A stretch of 64,000 bases of DNA, taken from UBA1479 sp038109305. Lineage in GTDB: Bacteria > Pseudomonadota > Alphaproteobacteria > Rhodospirillales > Casp-alpha2. A program made the position numbers and the translations under genes. The notes under the pieces were generated by a model that saw only the letters and a program-made list of their open reading frames with translations, was not told the DNA's origin and ran no database searches. The DNA lies in assembly GCA_038109305.1 (NCBI GenBank), contig JAYNIR010000015.1, positions 7,984 to 71,983 on the forward strand, written 5' to 3'. Shown one piece after another: positions 8,327 to 18,300 of this stretch. Positions within the stretch are counted from its first letter, which is position 1; the number at the start of each line of letters is the position of its first letter.

Positions 8327-9070
8327 TCACGTTTCCCCGCCGGACGCCGCCTTGCGCGGCTTGGGCAGTTTGCCGGCGGGCTTGCCGGCTTCGGATTCGG
8401 TTTTTTCCAGGTCGGCGACCTTGTCCATCAGGATGGCAACCTGACTGCGCAGGTTTTCGATGGTCTGCATGACCGGGTCCTGGCCGTCGGTCGGCGTACC
8501 GTAGGCTTGGAACTCCTTGGCGCGCTTCTTGTTCTTGGGCAGGACGATCTGCGCCGGGTTGCCGACGGCGGTGACGCCCGGCGGCACATCCTTGGTGACG
8601 ACGGCGTTGGCGCCGACGCGGGCCCCCGTGCCAACGGTGATCGGGCCCAGGACGGCCGCGCCGCAGCCGACGATGACGTCGTTTTCAAGGGTCGGGTGGC
8701 GCTTCTGGCCGCGCTGGCTTTCCGAATCGACGGACGGCGCGACGCCGCCCAGCGTTACCTGGTGATAAATCGTTACGTCGTCGCCGACGACGGTGGTTTC
8801 TCCGATCACCACGCCGCCGCCGTGGTCGATGACCATGCGCTTGCCGATTTGCGCGCCCGGGTGGATTTCGATCAGCGTGACCCAGCGAGACAGGTTCGAC
8901 AAAAACCGCGCGATGAAGAGGAATTTCCGCTCCCAGAACCAATGCGCGATGCGGTGCCAGACCAGGGCGTGAAAGCCCGGATAGGTAAAGAAGATCGACA
9001 GCGCGCCCTTGGCCGCTGGGTCGCGTTCCTGAAAAGCGCGGATGTCTTCCTGAATGTTCTTGAAAAACAT
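8327..9070 (-). CDS. cysE: Serine O-acetyltransferase CysE
   Basis: Makes O-acetylserine from serine and acetyl-CoA, the committed step of cysteine synthesis. The 247-residue protein has an N-terminal helical part (MFFKNIQEDIRAFQERDPAA), then left-handed beta-helix hexapeptide repeats containing IDHGGGVVIGE, DDVTIYHQVTLGG and GARVGANAVVTKDVP. It is of the short EpsC-like type. The C-terminus adds a predicted coiled coil (TIENLRSQVAILMDKVADL) and a basic tail. It is the first gene behind the promoter at 9157-9185, so cysteine supply is co-expressed with the desulfurases that consume it. Confidence 0.94.
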   Translation of the reverse strand: MFFKNIQEDIRAFQERDPAAKGALSIFFTYPGFHALVWHRIAHWFWERKFLFIARFLSNLSRWVTLIEIHPGAQIGKRMVIDHGGGVVIGETTVVGDDVTIYHQVTLGGVAPSVDSESQRGQKRHPTLENDVIVGCGAAVLGPITVGTGARVGANAVVTKDVPPGVTAVGNPAQIVLPKNKKRAKEFQAYGTPTDGQDPVMQTIENLRSQVAILMDKVADLEKTESEAGKPAGKLPKPRKAASGGET

Positions 9071-9156
9071 GGACTTCTCACTATTTTAGCGAATCCCTTG
9101 ACCGCGCGGCGAACTGCCGCCGCTGCTGCTTCCCGGCTTCGCGCCTCGTTGACCAG

Positions 9157-9189
9157 AATATAAGATGCCCGACTAGCCCTATCAAGTAT
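9157..9189 (-). promoter_or_regulatory. cysE-isc operon promoter with overlapping IscR type-1-like operator
   Basis: Read on the minus strand, a -35 TTGATA (9185-9180), a 17-nt spacer and a -10 TATATT (9162-9157) each match the sigma-70 consensus at 5 of 6 positions. A 25-nt element at 9189-9165 matches the E. coli IscR type-1 consensus at 19 of 25 positions by hand, including ATACTTGA at one end and TAGTCGGG in the other half. The operator covers the -35 and spacer, as expected for repression by [2Fe-2S]-IscR encoded two genes downstream. Confidence 0.75.
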
Positions 9190-9200
9190 TTAGAGGCTTT

Positions 9201-9229
9201 TTGAGGCAGGAAAGCCGACCCGCAATTAA
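9201..9229 (+). promoter_or_regulatory. Possible promoter for the alpha/beta hydrolase
   Basis: TTGAGG at 9201-9206 and AATTAA at 9224-9229 are separated by 17 nt on the plus strand, ahead of the hydrolase start at 9303. The -10 is a weak match. It lies back-to-back with the cysE promoter. Confidence 0.3.
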
Positions 9230-9302
9230 TAATCCATAGCAACAAAGTCGGATATTAGCCCAAACCTCCCTAAAAACCGACGTTCCGAGGACCCTGAGAC
9301 AC

Positions 9303-9953
9303 ATGCCTGAAGTCATTTTCAACGGACCCGAAGGCCGCATTGAAGGCCGTTATCACCACGCCAAAGACCCGAATTCGCCGATCGCCTTGCTGCTCCACCC
9401 GCATCCGGAGCACGGCGGTACCATGAACAACCGGGTCGTTTACGCCATGTATCAGGCGTTCGTGCGGCGCGGATTTTCGACGCTTCGGTTCAATTTCCGG
9501 GGGGTCGGCCGGTCCCAGGGCGCGTTCGACAACGGGCAGGGCGAACTGAGCGACGCAGCGACGGCGCTGGATTGGATGCAGGGCCACAACCCTAACGCCG
9601 ACACCTGCTGGGTCGCGGGTTTCTCGTTCGGCGCCTGGGTCGCCATGCAACTAATGATGCGCCGGCCGGAAATCACCGGTTTTATCTCCGCCGCCGCGCC
9701 GGCCAGCCACTACGACTTTTCTTTCCTGGCGCCTTGCCCGGCGTCCGGCATGCTGGTCCACGGCAAGGCCGACGACGTGGTGCCCGTGGCATCCGTCGAC
9801 AAACTGGTCGACAAGCTGTCGCAGCAGAAAAACATCGAGATCGATTACCGCGTGATCGACAAGTGCGATCATTTCTTCTCGGCGCACCTGGACAAGATGA
9901 TTAAGCATGTCGAGGACTACCTCGACAAGCGGCTGGTCGAAGAAGCGGCTTAG
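9303..9953 (+). CDS. Alpha/beta hydrolase of the COG2945 type
   Basis: Cytoplasmic alpha/beta hydrolase of 216 residues. The N-terminus MPEVIFNGPEGRIEGRYH is followed by the oxyanion region LLLHPHPEHGGTMNN, the Ser nucleophile elbow GFSFGAW, an acidic residue in HGKADDVVPV and a C-terminal His in DHFFSAHLD, so a complete Ser-Asp-His triad is present. Substrate is unknown. No signal peptide is present. It is divergent from the cysE-isc operon, a neighbourhood that I recall as conserved in Rhodospirillales, but no mechanistic link is established. Confidence 0.85.
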   Translation: MPEVIFNGPEGRIEGRYHHAKDPNSPIALLLHPHPEHGGTMNNRVVYAMYQAFVRRGFSTLRFNFRGVGRSQGAFDNGQGELSDAATALDWMQGHNPNADTCWVAGFSFGAWVAMQLMMRRPEITGFISAAAPASHYDFSFLAPCPASGMLVHGKADDVVPVASVDKLVDKLSQQKNIEIDYRVIDKCDHFFSAHLDKMIKHVEDYLDKRLVEEAA

Positions 9954-10031
9954 TTCCGACGATTTTTATCCTTTCCCGCTCCGCCGCGCCCTGACGGGTG
10001 CGTGCTCACATGGGAACCGCTCAGGGCTGCT

Positions 10032-10391
10032 TTACCCGCCCTCATCCAAGTCATAAATCCGGCGCCAACGGTAGCCGTGATCCACGGGGAACACCGCGCT
10101 TTCGATCGGCGATGTGTGGCCGGGAGGCTCTCTTGAAGACATGGCCTCGGCATGCTGTTTCATGTCGGTAAAGCTGGCCGGCGGTTCGCCGTCGCCCGTG
10201 AAATCAAAATGATCGACTTGAATCCAAAGCGTGCCGGTATCAGACGCATCGCCGTCTTCGTCCTTTTCATAGCACTCCCAATTTCCATCCTTGTCTTCTT
10301 GCGGCCAAACGCCCCAGCGCCGTCGGATCCGCAATGTCACCTCGCCTCCGGCGACGGATATGGTCTTAAGGTCATGGAAATCGTCTGCCAT
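10032..10391 (-). CDS. Hypothetical acidic protein
   Basis: Small acidic protein of 119 residues that I do not recognise. It contains two-stranded-looking segments (ISVAGGEVTLRIRRRWGVWP, TLWIQVDHFDF) and an acidic turn (YEKDEDGDASD), with no signal peptide, membrane segment or cysteine motif beyond a single Cys. The coding pattern is plausible and the gene stands alone between the hydrolase and anmK. A TATAAT sequence lies about 40 nt upstream on the minus strand without a good -35. It could be a spurious frame, but the start and stop fit the gap between neighbours. Confidence 0.5.
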   Translation of the reverse strand: MADDFHDLKTISVAGGEVTLRIRRRWGVWPQEDKDGNWECYEKDEDGDASDTGTLWIQVDHFDFTGDGEPPASFTDMKQHAEAMSSREPPGHTSPIESAVFPVDHGYRWRRIYDLDEGG

Positions 10392-10506
10392 CGCCTGTGC
10401 CTGCTATGAAATAGATTTTAATCGGAATTATAATCTCGTTTTACGATCATAGGTAACAACGTGCACAGTCTTTTCGAGTGCCACGTCAAATCCCCGTGAG
10501 GATCGA

Positions 10507-11637
10507 TCAGGTCCCGGCCCGCAACAGCCGCCCGCCGGTTGCGGGCCGGCGGACGCCGGTGGTCCCCGGATAGCTGAGCGGCAATCCCAAAATCGAGCGC
10601 ACGGCGAGGAAGGCGAACGCCTGGGCTTCAAGCGCGTCACCGTCCCAGCCCACAGCCTCCACCGGGTCGACGGGTGCGCCCAGAATTTTCTGAAGTCCTG
10701 CCATGATCACCGGGTTTTTGCGCCCGCCGCCGGTGACCAGCCAGCGCTTGGCGGATGCGGGGAAAAACCTGGCGCCCATGGCGACGCTGTGCACCGTGAA
10801 GGCCGCGAGCGTCGCCGCGCCCGCCGCCGGCGCCATGCCGACCAGGGGGGCGGTTTTGAAATCGTTCCGGTCGAGCGACTTGGGCGGCGCCAGATTGAAA
10901 TAAGGATAGGACAACAGAACCTTCAGGATGCGGTCGTCGACCACGCCTTCGGCGGCGAGCTTGCCGTCCCGGTCATAGGGCTCTCCGATTTTCGCCGCCG
11001 TCCAGTCATTCAGCAGCGCGTTACCGGGCCCGGTGTCGAAGGCGAGCAACGCACCCTCCGTCCCGCCGTCGTTCCCGCCTCCATCACGGTCATTATCCGG
11101 GCCGATCCAGGTGACGTTGCCGACGCCGCCCAAATTCAGAACCGCCACGGGCTTTTCCAGCCCAGCCGCCAGCGCCCAGTGATAGGCCGGGGCCAAGGGC
11201 GCGCCCTCCCCGCCCTGGGCCATGTCGTTCAGCCGCATGTCGCAGACAACGTCAATCCCCGTGGCGTCTGCGAGCATGGCCGCATCGCCGATCTGCCGGG
11301 TGACGCCCAGGTCCGGTCGGTGCATCACCGTCTGCCCGTGATAGCCGATGGCACGAACGTCGGAAGGGGCTTTTCCGGCGTCGGCCAGCACCCGGCGGAC
11401 GGCATCGGCATGATAAGCGTTGAAGCGTTCGATCACGTATCGCGGCGGCGGGCGGATCAGCGGATCGTGGCCCAATAAGTTTCGCATACTTTCCCGGAAA
11501 GCGTCGTCATAGGGCTCGGTCAGCGCCGGCCCGCGCCAGGTGACGGCCGCGCCGTCGGTTTCGATGATCGCCGCGTCGACGCCGTCCAGCGACGTGCCGC
11601 TCATCAATCCGACCGCGAGGACCTTTTCACCCTCCAT
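10507..11637 (-). CDS. anmK: Anhydro-N-acetylmuramic acid kinase
   Basis: AnmK phosphorylates and opens 1,6-anhydroMurNAc recovered from peptidoglycan turnover, giving MurNAc-6-phosphate. The 376-residue length is typical. Signatures of the ASKHA-fold kinase are GLMSGTSLDGVDAA near the N-terminus, YHGQTVMH, LNLGGVGNVTWI, LAFDTGPGNALLNDW and VTGGGRKNPV. A lytic transglycosylase that would produce anhydro-muropeptides is encoded at 40388-40915. It is a single gene on the minus strand, 23 nt before a broken TauE/SafE permease gene read in the same direction. Confidence 0.94.
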   Translation of the reverse strand: MEGEKVLAVGLMSGTSLDGVDAAIIETDGAAVTWRGPALTEPYDDAFRESMRNLLGHDPLIRPPPRYVIERFNAYHADAVRRVLADAGKAPSDVRAIGYHGQTVMHRPDLGVTRQIGDAAMLADATGIDVVCDMRLNDMAQGGEGAPLAPAYHWALAAGLEKPVAVLNLGGVGNVTWIGPDNDRDGGGNDGGTEGALLAFDTGPGNALLNDWTAAKIGEPYDRDGKLAAEGVVDDRILKVLLSYPYFNLAPPKSLDRNDFKTAPLVGMAPAAGAATLAAFTVHSVAMGARFFPASAKRWLVTGGGRKNPVIMAGLQKILGAPVDPVEAVGWDGDALEAQAFAFLAVRSILGLPLSYPGTTGVRRPATGGRLLRAGT

Positions 11638-11660
11638 GTCCCCTTCTAGACCAACCGCGC

Positions 11661-12428
11661 TTAAAAGCGAAAGACCTCATAGAGCCCGGCCAGCACCAGC
11701 ACGCCAAGCGCAACGCGCCGGTAGGCCGCCTTGCCCGAGCGGCGGAATAGCCGCGCGCCCAGCCACGCGGCCGCCATGAACGGCAAAATCAACGCCGCCG
11801 CCTTCGTCAGGGCGGCCCACTGGATCACCCCTCGGAACAACATCCACGCGAACAGCGCCACCAACGTCACCGCGAAATACCCGGTGAAGTTCGCCCGGTA
11901 GGTTTACGCGTTGTCGCGGCCGGACAGCAGGTAAACCATGGCCGGCGGGTTACCCAGGCTGGTGAGCGCCATCAGCGCACTGGAAAACCCGCCGACCGCG
12001 ACGGTCGCCGGCAGCGGCTTGGCCCCGTCGTAGCGCCAACCCCTGAGCAACACCGCCGCAAACACCAACACCACGCCGCCGATCACCCGGGCCGACACGT
12101 CCGGGTCGAGCGACAACAGCGCCCACGTGCCGATCGGCATGGCAAGCGCCGCTGCGCCCGCCATGGGGCCGATAACCCGCCAGTCAATATGCCGGCGGGT
12201 CGCGGGCAGAAGCTGCGCGGTGACGACGATTTCCATGGACATAATCACCGTTACCGTCGCCACCGGACCGAACAGGACCGCAAAAAACGGCGCCATTAGA
12301 ATGCCCGACCCGACGCCCGCGAACCCCCGCATAAGCCCCGCCGCCATGGTGACGGCAAAGGCGGCGGCGATGGCCGGGACGGACATGTCGACGAACGGAT
12401 CCATGACGGAGTGTGTTCCGATATCCAT
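11661..12428 (-). pseudogene. TauE/SafE-type permease broken by one in-frame TAA
   Basis: The frame starting at the ATG 12428 encodes hydrophobic helices typical of the sulfite exporter TauE/SafE family (GLMRGFAGVGSGILMAPFFAV) and runs to LLSGRDNA, where a TAA (11904-11906) interrupts it. Without any frame change the sequence then continues TYRANFTGYFAVTLVALFAW to a final KAAYRR..VFRF and stop at 11661. The full protein would be 255 residues, a normal size for the family. A single base change accounts for the break, so inactivation looks recent. It lies just upstream of anmK, on the same strand. Confidence 0.85.
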
Positions 12429-12504
12429 TACCGGATAACCGGGATCTGGCCCGGAAAGCCCAGGCCATTGCGGCGGCGGGGGCTAAGCGGTAAAAGCAGC
12501 CGCG

Positions 12505-13755
12505 ATGAGCGATTTCAAATCCAGTTTCCTGTCGGGCGCCCAGGCGCGGGGCTTCATCCACCAGTGCACGGATGGCGAAGCCCTCGACGCCGCGTTGAAC
12601 GCGGGCCCGGTCACGGCCTATATCGGCTTCGACTGCACGGCGCCGTCGCTGCACGCGGGTTCGCTGGTTTCGATCATGCTGCTGCGCCTGTTTCAGAAAT
12701 CCGGGCACAAGCCGATTGTCCTCATGGGCGGCGGCACGACCAAGGTCGGCGACCCGTCCGGCAAGGACGAAATGCGCAAGGCGCTCACCGATGACGATAT
12801 AGCCCGGAACATGCAGGGCATCAAACAGGTGTTCGCCAAGTTCCTGACATTCGGGGACGGCCCGACGGACGCCGTCATGGTCAACAACGCCGACTGGCTG
12901 GACCAGCTGAATTACATTTCATTCCTCCGCGATATCGGGCGGCATTTTTCCGTCAATCGGATGCTGACGTTCGACTCTGTCAAGCTGCGGCTTGAACGGG
13001 AACAGCCGCTGACCTTCCTCGAATTCAATTACATGATTCTTCAGGCCTACGATTTCCTCGAGCTCGCCCGGCGCAACGCCTGCCGCCTGCAAATGGGCGG
13101 GTCGGACCAGTGGGGCAACATCGTCAACGGCGTCGAACTGGGCCGCCGCATCGACAACACGCCCTTGTTCGGCCTGACCACACCGCTGTTGACCACGTCG
13201 TCGGGCGCCAAGATGGGCAAGACCGCCGACGGCGCCGTGTGGCTCAACGAAGACATGCTGAGCGCCTATGATTACTGGCAGTATTGGCGCAACACCGAAG
13301 ACGCCGACGTCGGCAAGTTCCTGCGGCTGTTTACCGACATACCGCTGGACGAAATCACGCGGCTGGAAAAACTTAAAGGAAGCGAACTGAACGACGCCAA
13401 AAAGATCCTTGCGACCGAGATCACGCGGCTCTGCCACGGCGACGAAGCGGCGGAAAGTGCCGCAGAAACCGCCCGCAAAACTTTCGAACAGGGCGCATTG
13501 GGCGGCGACCTGCCGACCATCGAGGTCGACGCCGCGCGCTTGAGCGCCGGCATCCCGGCGTTCGAACTGTTACGAGAAGCGGGTTTGGCGTCATCCAACG
13601 GCGAAGCGCGCAAACTGATCAAGGGCGGCGGCGCGCGGGTCAACGACGCCAAGGTCGAAAACGAAACCGCCGCCGTCGGTTCGGGTGACCTTAAGGACGG
13701 CGTGATCAAACTGTCGGCCGGCAAGAAGCGCCACGCGCTGGTTAAATCGCGTTGA
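12505..13755 (+). CDS. tyrS: Tyrosyl-tRNA synthetase
   Basis: Class I synthetase charging tRNA-Tyr, 416 residues. The HIGH-type motif is in TAPSLHAGSL, the tyrosine pocket appears in FNYMILQAYDF and QMGGSDQWGNIVNG, and the KMSKS equivalent is KMGKT (GAKMGKTADGAVWL), as seen in other TyrS. The C-terminal S4 RNA-binding domain is present (SNGEARKLIKGGGARVND). It is divergent from the TauE/SafE pseudogene with a 76-nt gap and convergent with the glycosyltransferase that follows. Confidence 0.97.
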   Translation: MSDFKSSFLSGAQARGFIHQCTDGEALDAALNAGPVTAYIGFDCTAPSLHAGSLVSIMLLRLFQKSGHKPIVLMGGGTTKVGDPSGKDEMRKALTDDDIARNMQGIKQVFAKFLTFGDGPTDAVMVNNADWLDQLNYISFLRDIGRHFSVNRMLTFDSVKLRLEREQPLTFLEFNYMILQAYDFLELARRNACRLQMGGSDQWGNIVNGVELGRRIDNTPLFGLTTPLLTTSSGAKMGKTADGAVWLNEDMLSAYDYWQYWRNTEDADVGKFLRLFTDIPLDEITRLEKLKGSELNDAKKILATEITRLCHGDEAAESAAETARKTFEQGALGGDLPTIEVDAARLSAGIPAFELLREAGLASSNGEARKLIKGGGARVNDAKVENETAAVGSGDLKDGVIKLSAGKKRHALVKSR

Positions 13756-13779
13756 TCAACAGGCGTTGACCGGGCGGCG

Positions 13780-15348
13780 TTAACAGCCCGCGTTTTCGAC
13801 TATCATGTAAGTCCAGGCAATCTTGCGGTTCTTCGCCCTCGGGGTGGGTAGCGATACCCGGTGGATCACCGTCGCCGCCGGAACGGAAATACCCGGCCGC
13901 TTGAGCGCCTCGTCCCGAACCTCACCGCCCGCCTTGGCGTCGCCCCGCCAGATCAACAGGCACTTGCCACCCGTCTGGCCGCCCGCCTTGTCGCGCCCGG
14001 GCGGCGTGTAGTCGCGCCACCGGGTGCTGATCGCGCGGCTATCCGGAAAATACCGGCGCAGGTTTCCCGCAAGCTGATTTGGCCAGTCCTGGGCTATGAT
14101 GGTGCCGCCCATGAACCCGGCCTTTCTGACCTTCGCCGCGATGGCCGCATATGGAATGAAGAAGTTGCATTTGCGGCAGGCATCCGGCGCGGTGGCGGCG
14201 CGTAACGCCATGCCGAGCGGAATGGCCAGCGCGATCAGCAGCAGAACCCCGGAAAACAGGCGGAACCGCCGGGCCACATCCGCGCCCTCTCGGCTTTCCA
14301 CATAAATCTTGATCCTGAGCAGCACGTAAAACACCGCCGGGAACCAGACCACCAGCCAGTTGTTCCGCACATCGGCAGCGCCGGTGGCGACGATTACGAT
14401 TACGCAAACCGCGGTAAGCGTGATCAGATAAATTTCCAACAGCAATAGAACCGCCCCAAGCCCGTCATCCCACGCCGGCAACCGCCCGAACGCTCGGGGA
14501 AACAACGCCACGGATATCACGATGAACGGCGTCAGCAATCCCAGACTTGATAGCGCGAACTGCCACAACCCTCTCGCAACAGCGGCGGCGCGCCATCCGT
14601 CCGCCCCGACCACCCGGGCCAGGTCCGGCGCGCTTGACTGGATTGTCTGGCCCAGATTAAGCGGCAGGGCCGCCACGGCGGCTGCGCCCGCGAGCATCAG
14701 CCAAAACGGCGCGGACATCACCCGCCCCCGGAGCGGTCCGTGCATCGCCGCCGCTAGGACGAACGGCACAAGGAACAAAAGGAAATTGAATTTAGCCAGC
14801 AGCCCAACGGCGATGGCCGCGCCCAACATCAGGTAGTTCAGCGGCCGGGCATGATCTTCCAGCCGCAAAGTCAGCCACGTCGTCGCGGCCATCGCCGCCA
14901 TCAAAAGGATCGTGTGGCTGTAGTTGACCGCCGCTTCCCAGCCGATGAAAAAACACGCCATCAGCCCCAGCGGCGCCAGCGCCGCAAACAGTCCTGACTT
15001 AAGAAGCCGACCGGCCGCCTTATAGGCGAACCAGTAGAACAGGCCGAGCGCCGCATATTTGACGATCGCGACGGCCGCCATCGTCGGGCCGAGGATGCTC
15101 TCCGCCGCCATGACGATCCACGCATATAACGGCGGTTGGCCCGATTTGTAGGCGAAGGCCCAGGACTGCGTGTAATAGAGGATTTCCGCGTCGTCGTCGG
15201 AGCCGCCCGGGAACAGCGCGAGGCGCAGCGCCATCAGCGCCGCCACGTAAACCGCCAACACGGCGGCAAAGCGCGCGGGTGTCGCCCCGATCAGCAAAAC
15301 CATGCGAACGAAATCCGCGGCGGCCGGCCGGGGCGGTGCATCCGGCAT
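13780..15348 (-). CDS. GT39/ArnT-like membrane glycosyltransferase
   Basis: Polytopic inner-membrane protein of 522 residues with about ten hydrophobic segments and a periplasmic C-terminal portion. The first periplasmic loop carries the DDAEILYYTQSWAF acidic motif and the QPPLYAWI segment, the pattern of dolichol-phosphate-mannose/ArnT-type glycosyltransferases that use polyprenyl-phosphate sugars. The substrate cannot be named from sequence. It lies 41 nt after the YhdP-like gene, read in the same direction, and is convergent with tyrS. Confidence 0.82.
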   Translation of the reverse strand: MPDAPPRPAAADFVRMVLLIGATPARFAAVLAVYVAALMALRLALFPGGSDDDAEILYYTQSWAFAYKSGQPPLYAWIVMAAESILGPTMAAVAIVKYAALGLFYWFAYKAAGRLLKSGLFAALAPLGLMACFFIGWEAAVNYSHTILLMAAMAATTWLTLRLEDHARPLNYLMLGAAIAVGLLAKFNFLLFLVPFVLAAAMHGPLRGRVMSAPFWLMLAGAAAVAALPLNLGQTIQSSAPDLARVVGADGWRAAAVARGLWQFALSSLGLLTPFIVISVALFPRAFGRLPAWDDGLGAVLLLLEIYLITLTAVCVIVIVATGAADVRNNWLVVWFPAVFYVLLRIKIYVESREGADVARRFRLFSGVLLLIALAIPLGMALRAATAPDACRKCNFFIPYAAIAAKVRKAGFMGGTIIAQDWPNQLAGNLRRYFPDSRAISTRWRDYTPPGRDKAGGQTGGKCLLIWRGDAKAGGEVRDEALKRPGISVPAATVIHRVSLPTPRAKNRKIAWTYMIVENAGC

Positions 15349-15389
15349 TCTAGATCGCGCTTTTCAAATTGCGGGCCATTCCAGGCGCC

Positions 15390-18300
15390 CTACTTCCCGG
15401 GGTTACCGGGGCTCTTTGGCGCGGCCTCGGGCGATTTATCATCGCTTTTGCCGTCGAACAGGCCGAACAACCGCCTGAGGAACCCGGGCGTCAACGCGGA
15501 AAGCGGGTTGATCGAGACTTTGGGGTCTTCCTGCGGGCCGGTCATCTTGAAATTGGCGGCAAACAGGCCGCTGCCTTTTTCACCGCCGGTAAAAATGCCG
15601 CCTAAAAGAGGAATGCGCCCCAAGGCGCTGTTCAGCGCATAGGCCGGGACCACCGTCCCCTCAAGATCGACCAAATCGGCGTGGGTGTAAACCGCGCCGG
15701 ACGCGGTAAAGCCCAGCGACGGGCCGGCGGCGCGGGCATCTCTGATTTCGACCACTCCTTTTTGAATCGTGAAGGGAATATCCAGGACGGAAAAACCGAG
15801 CCCGTCGCCCTGCAGCGCATCCAGGATGCCGGTCAACGCCATGATACTGACGATATGCGCCAACGCGGGCGCCTTAACCACCCGGTAGTCGCGGATCAGC
15901 AACCGCCCGTTCAGCGGCCGGTCCGGTTTGGCGTCCTGGAACGTCCCTGTCAGGCTGAGCGCGCCACCGACCATGTTATCGTAAACCTTGACGGCGCGCA
16001 GAACCTTGCCGGCGTCGCCGGTTTTCACCGTCAAGCGGCGGTTGCCGTCGGCACCCGGTTTGATCGACGCTTGAATAAGCACGGCGTCGTTAAGCACGCT
16101 GCGGAAAAGCACCGTTTTCCAGATGTCATTTTCGTTGACCATGGTAACGGACACGTCGCGCAGCGTCGTGCGGTCATCCAGCCAGATATTCTCGATCTCG
16201 GCGGCAAGCACGAAATCCAAGACCTTGCCCTGTTCGGGCCGGTCGATGATGTCGTCGTAAAATTTGCTCAGGTCCAATCCGGCGCCGTGAAAACCCAGAT
16301 CCCAGGCCCCGTCGGCGCGGCGGATCAAGGCGCCCTTCATATCCGTCCGGCCGTGGGCGATCTGCGAAAAATCGATGCGCCGAATCGACTGGCCGTCGGT
16401 TTCAAAATCCGCCTTGCCGGTGATCGCAAGGTCTTCGGCATATAGGGCGAAATGTTCGACCTTCCTGATCTTCTCTGCCTGCACGACGAGATTCATTTCG
16501 GCCCGCCCGGCTTCGCCTGCCGGTTTAAACCATTTGATTTGCGTCAGATCGACCGCCGCCTGCCCGAGATCGGCCCGAACCTCGACCCGCGTGTTGCGGT
16601 CACGCAGCACGGTCACCCGCAGGTCCGCGCCGACCGGGCCTTTTACATATCCGTCGTCCAACGGCCCCAGTTCGATCCCGAGCTTGCTGACGGTCTGGAT
16701 GTCGGGAATACGCCCGGACAAATCCAAAATGGTCGTGACGGGCGCGGTCATGCTGAAATTTTCGCGCCAGGACAATTTCGCCGGCACACCGGCGACGTAA
16801 CCGGAGCCGCGAACGTCCAAACCGCCTTTGTCCACCGTCAGGTTCAAGTCCGCGTCGGTGACGTCGAAGCCACGCAGAACTCTCGGCACTTTCGCATCAC
16901 GAAGCCGCGCTTCGGCGGAAATTTTAACGTGATCGAGGGCCAGTTTGCGCATCAGAGGCAGATCGATCTTCAACCGAACCCGCGCATCGCCCTTTACGGA
17001 TTTGGGATTGATGCCCATCAGTTTGGCGTAACCGAGCGGCTTGCGGTCGATCAGCTGCATCGCCTTATCAAGGCCGCCGGTCAGATTGACGTTGATTTCC
17101 GCGAATTGATCAATGTGGTCGATGTCGGTAATAAAGACCTCGCCGCCTTGAATGATCATACCGCCCGACCGGGCCGAGGTGACAAACGCATCGAACCGCT
17201 TGTGGGTGAAATTGGCGCGCCCGTCGATTTCGGTCACCGGCGGCAGGCCGTCCAGATAGGAAATCTTGGCGCCCCGGACATCCATGTCGCCCGCGACCGA
17301 AACCACCCGCCAATCACCGCCGCTTTGGGCGGCGCTGACCTTAACGGCGATCCGGGGAACATGGCCGTCGGTGACGTTCGGGACCCACCAGTTGTAGACG
17401 TCGGCCGCCCATTCCGGCGCCCAATAGGCGGGGACGTCCTTCAACGGCACATCCTTCACGCCGATGTTGAAATTCGCCTGGGACGCACCGCTGACATCTT
17501 CGATAACACCGGTCAAGGTCGCGACCGGCCCGCCGGTATCGACTTCCAGACGCGAAATTTCAAACCGGTCGCGGTCAATCAGATATTTTCCCGTGAACCG
17601 GGCCCCAGCAATCGGTATCCGGTGGGAAGCCGACCGCGGCGACAGGATGGTGGTATTGGGTTTCGCCTTGAATTCAAAGTCATACACCTCGGCGACCCTG
17701 GCCCGGCCATCGAAATATCCGTTCACGACCAAATGTTCGACGGGGATGATTTCGCTGCCGGCAACGGGCAGGGTGACTGTCCCTTCGCCGCCGGTCAGCC
17801 GGAAACCCACCTCGTCCGGCAGGCCATCGACCGACATGCCCAACGTCACCGTCCCTTTCAGGGGCACGCGGATGCCGGCAAACCGGTAAAACTCGGGACG
17901 CACGTCCGCTAACGTGTCGGGATCGATCGCGTCGAAATTGATGCTCAGGTTTAGACGCCGGTCTTCGGTCAGGTAAGAACCCTTGGCGGTGACTTCGGAA
18001 ACTTTCCCGTCGCGCGCCACCTGCAAGCCAACTTCGCCTTTGATCCCCGTCGCATCGCGCGTCAGTCGGATGTCGGCGGTCGGCGCATTCCATGTCCTGC
18101 CCAGGATACGATCTTCGATTACGGCCTCGGCGCCGATGACGTTCAATCGCACCAGAGACGCGACGGCCGAACCCGGCTTCGGTTTATTGAACAGCAGGCC
18201 GAACAGGCCGCTGCCGAAATTCTGGCCAGACGCGTCGTGGCCCAGATCCAACTGAAACCCGCCATCGAGCCGGCGGACGAGCGTCAGGCTTGGACCGAAA

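Noticed and set aside
16452..17912. 486-codon plus-strand frame
   Set aside because: It lies entirely antisense to the YhdP-like gene, as is common in GC-rich sequence.
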